From Spirosoma lacussanchae (GTDB lineage: Bacteria > Bacteroidota > Bacteroidia > Cytophagales > Spirosomataceae), in the NCBI RefSeq assembly GCF_005870035.1, contig NZ_SWJG01000003.1, positions 434,001-498,000 on the forward strand: a stretch of DNA of 64,000 nt, given 5' to 3'. Shown here in pieces: positions 59,414 through 64,000 of the stretch; the stretch's first letter is position 1; each line of letters starts with the position of its first letter. The translations under genes and the position numbers were made by a program. Under the pieces are notes generated by a model. The model was not told where the DNA came from, did not search any database, and saw only the letters and a program-made list of their open reading frames with translations.

Positions 59414-60589
59414 TTATTTTTTCAGGGTAAGCGGCCGGGCCTGCTTCTGGGCGTTGAGCGCCAGTTCGGTGGCCAGGAAACAATGTTCCTGCGACATAGC
59501 GGTTTCGGTCCGGTTCAGAATATCGTTTACGAGCTGCTCGCCGTAGGGCAGTGGTTCTTTGCTGCAATCGAGGTAGCGAGTTTCTTTCTTATCGGTTATA
59601 AACAGGTGGTTGCCTCCCTCGCGACCAGCCGGGTCGATGTTTTTCCGGATCTCGATGAAGCCTTCCGTGCCGAGAATAGTCAGGCGGCCATCGCCCCAGG
59701 ATTTGAGTCCGTCGGGGGTGAACCAGTCGACCCGGATGTAGCCCGTTCCGCCATCGCCACGCAGCATGACGTCGCCAAAATCTTCAAATTTCGGATACTG
59801 CGGATGGTGTACGTTGCCCACCTGCGACGCAACGATGTCGGCTTTGGTCGAGTTGGTGAAGAACAGAAACTGATCAAACTGGTGCGAGCCGATGTCGCAG
59901 ATAATTCCGCCGAACTTCTTTTTGTCGAAGAACCAGTCGGGCCGCGACTTGGGGGTCATCCGGTGCGGGCCGAGGCCAATGGTCTGCACCACATTACCGA
60001 TCGCACCGGCTTTGACCAGCTCGCCAGCTTTAACGGTAGCGCGGTTCTCGAACCGTTCGCTGTACATGATCGAGTAGATGCGTTTGGTTTCTTTCTGCAC
60101 CTTACGCGCTTCGGCCAGTTGCGCGAGGGTGGTGATACCGGGTTTGTCGGCCATGTAATCTTTCCCGTGCCGCATCACCTGAATACCCAGCGGAGCGCGT
60201 TCTTCCGGAATTGCCGAGCTAAGAATCAGCTGAATCGAGTTGTCTTCCAGAATGGCTCTTTCGTCGCTGGCCTGTTTGGCATTCGGATAGCGTTTGGCAA
60301 AGGCGGCTGCCAGGTCCGGCTCCGGCGCATAGAACGAAACCAGCTCACCCCCGCCCCGGATAACGGCTTCGACCTGGCCGTAAATATGGCCGTGGTTCAT
60401 TTTGATGACCGAAAACCGGATTCGTGGTGCTTTCGGCGTTGTGATGATAGCGGGCGCCGACAGGGTGATCAGCTGGGTCGAGGCTGTCAGCGTCTGCGCA
60501 GACAGGGAAGTGCCGGTAACGAGACCAGCTGCGGTCGTCAGCGACTCCTTCAGGAAAGAACGTCGGTTGGTATCCTGGATCTGATTCAT
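59414..60589 (-). CDS. Gfo/Idh/MocA-family oxidoreductase with Tat-like signal
   Basis: 391 residues. An N-terminal twin-Arg motif (TNRRSFLKES) and hydrophobic segment (LTTAAGLVTG) suggest Tat export with bound cofactor. The Rossmann part (about 50-170) includes YMADKPGITTLAQL, the position of the catalytic Lys motif (EKP in typical members). The C-terminal beta-sheet domain follows (GGIICDIGSHQFDQFLFF). Substrate unknown; probably a sugar or sugar acid. ATG 60589 starts the Tat signal. One of three related genes in tandem on the same strand. Confidence 0.9.
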   Translation of the reverse strand: MNQIQDTNRRSFLKESLTTAAGLVTGTSLSAQTLTASTQLITLSAPAIITTPKAPRIRFSVIKMNHGHIYGQVEAVIRGGGELVSFYAPEPDLAAAFAKRYPNAKQASDERAILEDNSIQLILSSAIPEERAPLGIQVMRHGKDYMADKPGITTLAQLAEARKVQKETKRIYSIMYSERFENRATVKAGELVKAGAIGNVVQTIGLGPHRMTPKSRPDWFFDKKKFGGIICDIGSHQFDQFLFFTNSTKADIVASQVGNVHHPQYPKFEDFGDVMLRGDGGTGYIRVDWFTPDGLKSWGDGRLTILGTEGFIEIRKNIDPAGREGGNHLFITDKKETRYLDCSKEPLPYGEQLVNDILNRTETAMSQEHCFLATELALNAQKQARPLTLKK

Positions 60590-60639
60590 TGGGTCTGAGT
60601 GGGGTTTCTGGGCTTGCCAGGTTCGGCAGGCCAATCCGC

Positions 60640-62049
60640 TTACTGCGCTTTTTTGGCCAGTTCGAGCGCCTGGGTGGTGGTATAGTATTTAGCGATCATG
60701 TTGGGGACTTCCCAGGCGGGCATCGATCCTGCTTTCAGGTAGGTCAGGTATTTTTCCATGACCCGGCCAAAGTGGGCTTCGTGACCTTCCTTGTATTTCT
60801 CCGGAATAATGACCTCCCAGCCCGCGCCCGTCTTTTTTACGTCGACGCCAGGGTATTCTTTCTGGATGGCTGGCAATACGCTGTTGAGGGAGGCCTCCAG
60901 GGTGCTGTTGCCGACCACGGGCTCAATGTAGAGGGTGGGCTTGTACTGCTGTTCGGCGCCCTGCCGGATAATCAGGTTGGCCTTGCTGCCGCGCATGATC
61001 GAATAGTGGGTATCGCCGGCGCCTTCGGGGGCTTTGTAGGCCCAGGTGACCGATACTTTGGCATGAACGCCCCGGAGCTGGTAGTTGATCTCGCCATTGC
61101 TGTAGACCCGCAATACACTGTCTTTGACCACATCCTTCCGCAGGTAGTCGGGGAAGCTGGCCTGTTTGGTGATGGTCCTGAACTGGCTCAGCGTCATGTC
61201 GGTTGTCCAGCGCCGGGCCGAGGTAAGCCGGATGTCTTTCTGGTAATCGAGCGACTGTTCCGGGAAACAGGCCCACTGAACCAGGTCGACCAGGTGGGTG
61301 GTCACATCAACGATGCCTTCGCCCTGCTGCGCCACGTCCATGAACCAGGCCGGCCGGGTAAGAATACTGCCCGACACGTTCTTGTAGAAGTGATGGACGC
61401 TTTCTTTGGTGACGGCCGGGTTAGCGGGCGTTCCTTTCTCCAGCGTACCGAACAGAGCCGCCTGCTGCGAAAACGCCCGCTGGAGCATGGTCGTGATCTC
61501 GTACCGCTCCGTCATGATGTCGTACAGCAGCACGTTTTTCTGCCCGGCCGTGGCGAAGGCGTCTTTCAGCTTGTCGAAGTTCGACGCGCTGATGACCATA
61601 GGCTTGTCGGCCAGCACGTTGAACCCCGCCCCAACGGTCTGCGCGATATAATCGGTCTTTAGCCGGTTGTTGCCTGCCATCACGACTACGTCGCCGGGGG
61701 TGGCCTGAGTAGCGAGCATGTTGGCCAGAAAGTCAGAACCGCGGTACACGTCTTCTTTCCAGCGGGTCGGGTTGTCGGCGCGGCTGTTGTACCCCTGAAT
61801 TTTGTCGAGGTGCAGCTGCAGGTCCGACGGGCCGTTTCCCTGGCTGTCGGGGGCGTAGACGCGAACGGTCGAGTCTACGCCTTCGTACATGGTTTTCTGA
61901 ACCAGGGCTGCGTGAAAATGGCCGGGGTCGAGGGTAATCAGTCGTATGGTGTTCGTATCGCTGCGGGTTTTATCCGTTGACTGTGATGACTGACAGGCGG
62001 CAAATAGGGCAGCCGCGCACAGGCTGCCCAGCACTAAGGTTCGGTTCAT
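60640..62049 (-). CDS. Gfo/Idh/MocA-like lipoprotein oxidoreductase
   Basis: 469 residues. Lipobox FAAC (Cys19), then a Rossmann-like domain beginning IRLITLDPGHFHAALVQKTM with the catalytic-lysine region VLADKPMVIS (about 147), and a putative-oxidoreductase C-terminal domain with GEGIVDVTTHLVDLVQW. It is longer and more divergent than its two neighbours; its glycine-rich dinucleotide motif is replaced by the DPGHFH segment, so its cofactor use is uncertain. Located 50 nt upstream of the next Gfo gene and 10 nt downstream of the preceding one: a tight operon. Confidence 0.88.
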   Translation of the reverse strand: MNRTLVLGSLCAAALFAACQSSQSTDKTRSDTNTIRLITLDPGHFHAALVQKTMYEGVDSTVRVYAPDSQGNGPSDLQLHLDKIQGYNSRADNPTRWKEDVYRGSDFLANMLATQATPGDVVVMAGNNRLKTDYIAQTVGAGFNVLADKPMVISASNFDKLKDAFATAGQKNVLLYDIMTERYEITTMLQRAFSQQAALFGTLEKGTPANPAVTKESVHHFYKNVSGSILTRPAWFMDVAQQGEGIVDVTTHLVDLVQWACFPEQSLDYQKDIRLTSARRWTTDMTLSQFRTITKQASFPDYLRKDVVKDSVLRVYSNGEINYQLRGVHAKVSVTWAYKAPEGAGDTHYSIMRGSKANLIIRQGAEQQYKPTLYIEPVVGNSTLEASLNSVLPAIQKEYPGVDVKKTGAGWEVIIPEKYKEGHEAHFGRVMEKYLTYLKAGSMPAWEVPNMIAKYYTTTQALELAKKAQ

Positions 62050-62059
62050 GGGCGGGGCG

Positions 62060-63478
62060 TTAACGGACTTTGTTACTGGCCAATGCTTTGATGGCGTACG
62101 GGGCCCGCTGCGTGCGAGAGAGCATTTTGTTGGCTTCGGGGTCGTTTTTGAACTGTTCTTTTTTCGGGTCCCAGTACAGTTTGCGGTTTAATTTCATGGC
62201 AGCCTGATGGAGCAGGCAGGCGCTACACGAGCGGTGCCCGATTTCGGCCGGCGCGATGGGTTCTTTTCGGCTGATAACGCTCTCCAGCCAATTGCCGTGG
62301 TGCTCCTTGCTGACGGTCAGATGGGTTTCGTTGGGGCCAATGACCGACGTCAGCAGTTTAGGATCGCTGGCGTCCAGTTTTTTGGCCGCATTCTGTTTCG
62401 CCACCGGGTCGCTGGCCGTAACCGACCCGTCGCCCCGTGATACGAACACCCAGCCTTCAGTGCCTTCAAACCGGATACCGTTGGGAATTTCGTTGCTCAC
62501 GATCATGCGAACGCCATTTTCGTACAGGGCCTCCGTGCGGAAGATACCATGAACATCCCAGAGGCCGCTCTTCGGGAAATCGGCTTTGCCCCAGATCTCG
62601 ACCGGGCCGGTATGTTCGGTATTCATGGCCCAGTGCGCACAGTCGATGTGGTGGGAGCCCCAGCCGGTAATCATGCCCGCGCCGAACTGTTCGCAGCGGA
62701 GCCAGCCTGGTCGGTCGTATCCCGACTGAGGATGAACCCGTTTTTCGGTGTAATAGACTTCTGGCGTGGTACCCAGCCACATGTCGTAGTTCAGGTTTTT
62801 AGGAACGGGCATCTGCGGTTCCTCATCGCCCGCGGGGTCGCCGGGGAGGCCGACGTACACCGTTTTTAGCTGCCCGATGCGGCCGTTGCGAACCAGCTCG
62901 GCCGCATACCGGAACTGCTCCGACGAGCGCTGCTGGCTGCCTACCTGAACAATACGCCCCGACTGTTTAACGGCATCGGCCATCATACGACCCTCGGCTA
63001 TCGTTAGCGACGCGGGTTTCTGCATGTATACATCCTTGCCCGCCCGTACGGCATCGATCACGATAGGCGCGTGCCAATGGTCCGGGGTGCTGACCAAGAC
63101 GGCGTCGATGTCTTTGTTATTCAGCAGTTCACGGTAGTCGGTATAGACCCGAACGCCGTCGTAATCTTTGCCGGTTTTTTTGGTGTAAAAGCCATTAACG
63201 AGCGTTTTGGCTTCGTTAGCGCGTTTGCTGTCCAGGTCGCAGACGGCCATGATCAGCGCGTTGTCATACTGCCAGACGCCGGGCATATCGTGGCCGCGCG
63301 AAATGCGACCCGTACCAATGGCGCCGATGTTAATCCGATTGCTTGGCGCGTTTTTTCCCAGTACCGAAGCCGGTACAATAGTTGGAAAGCCACCGATGAT
63401 GGCCGTCGACAGGGTCGCCTGGGCGCTGGCCTTCAAAAATGTTCGTCTCGATAACGAGTTTTCAACGGGCTGAGTCAT
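62060..63478 (-). CDS. Gfo/Idh/MocA-family oxidoreductase with Tat signal
   Basis: 472 residues. Tat signal with twin Arg (LSRRTFLKASAQA). Rossmann motif INIGAIGTGRISRGHDMPG (here about 50-68), DHWHAPIVIDAVRAGKDVYMQKPASL with the catalytic Lys of the QKP motif, and WGSHHIDCAHWAM with the conserved His in the second domain. Probably a periplasmic NAD(P)-linked or cofactor-retaining glycoside/sugar oxidoreductase. First of the three tandem genes; ATG 63478 is preferred over an upstream TTG. Confidence 0.93.
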   Translation of the reverse strand: MTQPVENSLSRRTFLKASAQATLSTAIIGGFPTIVPASVLGKNAPSNRINIGAIGTGRISRGHDMPGVWQYDNALIMAVCDLDSKRANEAKTLVNGFYTKKTGKDYDGVRVYTDYRELLNNKDIDAVLVSTPDHWHAPIVIDAVRAGKDVYMQKPASLTIAEGRMMADAVKQSGRIVQVGSQQRSSEQFRYAAELVRNGRIGQLKTVYVGLPGDPAGDEEPQMPVPKNLNYDMWLGTTPEVYYTEKRVHPQSGYDRPGWLRCEQFGAGMITGWGSHHIDCAHWAMNTEHTGPVEIWGKADFPKSGLWDVHGIFRTEALYENGVRMIVSNEIPNGIRFEGTEGWVFVSRGDGSVTASDPVAKQNAAKKLDASDPKLLTSVIGPNETHLTVSKEHHGNWLESVISRKEPIAPAEIGHRSCSACLLHQAAMKLNRKLYWDPKKEQFKNDPEANKMLSRTQRAPYAIKALASNKVR

Positions 63479-63546
63479 AATCAAAAGGGTTTAGGATTGA
63501 GTAAGCCGGTCACGGGGCCGCCCTACTGGTATAAACTCGTGCTGTA

Positions 63547-64000
63547 TTACCGGAGCAGATACGTTTCGACCGATTGTTTAACTTCGTCGAGGGTCCGTTC
63601 GGGCTGTTTGAAGGGAGCCGGAATAGGCTGTTTGGCGAAGGTTTGCAGGTAAAGCACCCACGCATCGCGCCACCAGATGGCTTCGCGGTGCTGCGTAACC
63701 AACCGGGCTGCCACGTCGGCATGCAGAGCCGGGTTGAGGGCGGGCTTTACCGCGGCCCATTCCTGCTGCATCCAGCGTACCGAGTCGGCACCGGTGTAGA
63801 ACCGGGTGCAAAGTTCATCCCACAGCGTACGACCGGTCGACAGTTTTTTGGTCCAGGGAACGTGGTGGAACCAGAGCAGATACGGCAGCGGGCAAGTGTT
63901 GGGGTTGTTCCATTGCTGTTGCACCTCGGGTCGGTACTGCGCCAGGGCGTTGCTGCCGGTGGCCGTCCGATCGAAACCGACTCCCACTGAGTCGGCCCGG
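63547..64000 (-). CDS. Alpha-glucuronidase GH67, C-terminal part
   Basis: The last about 151 residues of a gene whose 5' end lies beyond the right edge (frame open to the edge, RADSVGVGFDRT). Motifs of the GH67 C-terminal domain are clear: GVGFDRTATGSNALAQY, CPLPYLLWFHHVPW and SGRTLWDELCTRFY. GH67 releases 4-O-methyl-glucuronic acid from the non-reducing end of xylo-oligosaccharides. Together with GH10 and XylA it defines a glucuronoxylan locus. The catalytic acid residues are in the missing part. Confidence 0.93.
   Translation of the reverse strand, partial: RADSVGVGFDRTATGSNALAQYRPEVQQQWNNPNTCPLPYLLWFHHVPWTKKLSTGRTLWDELCTRFYTGADSVRWMQQEWAAVKPALNPALHADVAARLVTQHREAIWWRDAWVLYLQTFAKQPIPAPFKQPERTLDEVKQSVETYLLR

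Noticed and set aside
59405-60598. A 397-codon open frame on the plus strand, antisense to a Gfo/Idh/MocA gene, and a similar 357-codon frame at 60589-61662
   Set aside because: The minus-strand genes have clear family motifs. The antisense frames are open because of codon composition, and their translations lack recognisable domains.
1-64000. CRISPR arrays, insertion sequences, prophage genes, rRNA and tRNA genes
   Set aside because: No regularly spaced repeats, transposase or integrase motifs, and no cloverleaf-like or rRNA-like stretches were seen in the intergenic regions. A tRNA scan was not possible.

Overview
The window looks like a chromosomal segment of a moderately GC-rich member of the Bacteroidota, most likely a Spirosoma-like Cytophagales bacterium (family level is inference). 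Four things point there. There are type IX secretion and gliding genes (porU, porV, gldD). Many genes are preceded by the Bacteroidota -7 promoter box TAnnTTTG. Complex I has the nuoKLMN arrangement, and family types such as RicT with a cysteine-rich N-terminus, Tat-signal Gfo/Idh/MocA proteins and DUF4369-thioredoxins are common in this phylum. Protein genes are densely packed. I see no rRNA, tRNA, CRISPR array, prophage or insertion sequence.

Layout, left to right. 1-2.4 kb: cell-envelope genes (start of a secreted protein, cell-wall amidase, MlaD-like lipid-transport protein). 2.5-5.6 kb: large secreted BNR-propeller protein. 5.9-7.5 kb: acyl-CoA carboxylase beta subunit. 8.1-11.9 kb: OmpR/histidine-kinase pair, then a small coiled-coil membrane protein, a lipoprotein prohibitin and a TerB-like protein. 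12-16.3 kb: beta-barrel protein, a nitroreductase/HxlR redox pair sharing a 38-nt palindromic operator, cytochrome c, gldD, YitT. 16.3-18.6 kb: glpFK. 18.7-23.7 kb: an MDR reductase, exbBD, a Rieske-FAD oxidoreductase and an exonuclease. 23.8-29.2 kb: nuoK-L-M-N without the other complex I genes. 29.3-37 kb: GtrA, a lipoprotein, a SprT-like protein, porU, porV and an inactive M16 peptidase homologue. 37-42 kb: plsY, dipeptidase, an unusual secreted protein and purB. 42.2-50 kb (mostly minus): proC, a TlpA-like protein, gatB, crtB, crtI, an ECF sigma factor and kdsD. 50.1-55 kb: recQ, purD, ricT.

55-64 kb (minus strand) is the most coherent functional block, a glucuronoxylan-utilisation locus. 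It has a GH67 alpha-glucuronidase (cut by the window edge), three Gfo/Idh/MocA-type proteins (two with Tat-like signals, one a lipoprotein), an SDR, a secreted GH10 xylanase, a Nudix-type sugar regulator and xylose isomerase. A 17-nt near-palindrome upstream of xylA is a good candidate operator for the Nudix regulator.

Gene ends, especially convergent ones, are often closed by long, almost loop-free hairpins (15-24 bp stems). No clearly novel defence or mobile system is present. The best second-look items are the HxlR/nitroreductase operator, the xylA operator, the Gfo/Idh/MocA set in the xylan locus, the detached nuoKLMN operon, and an AT-rich region near 49 kb with three DnaA-box-like motifs. 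All positions were read by eye; no search was run.
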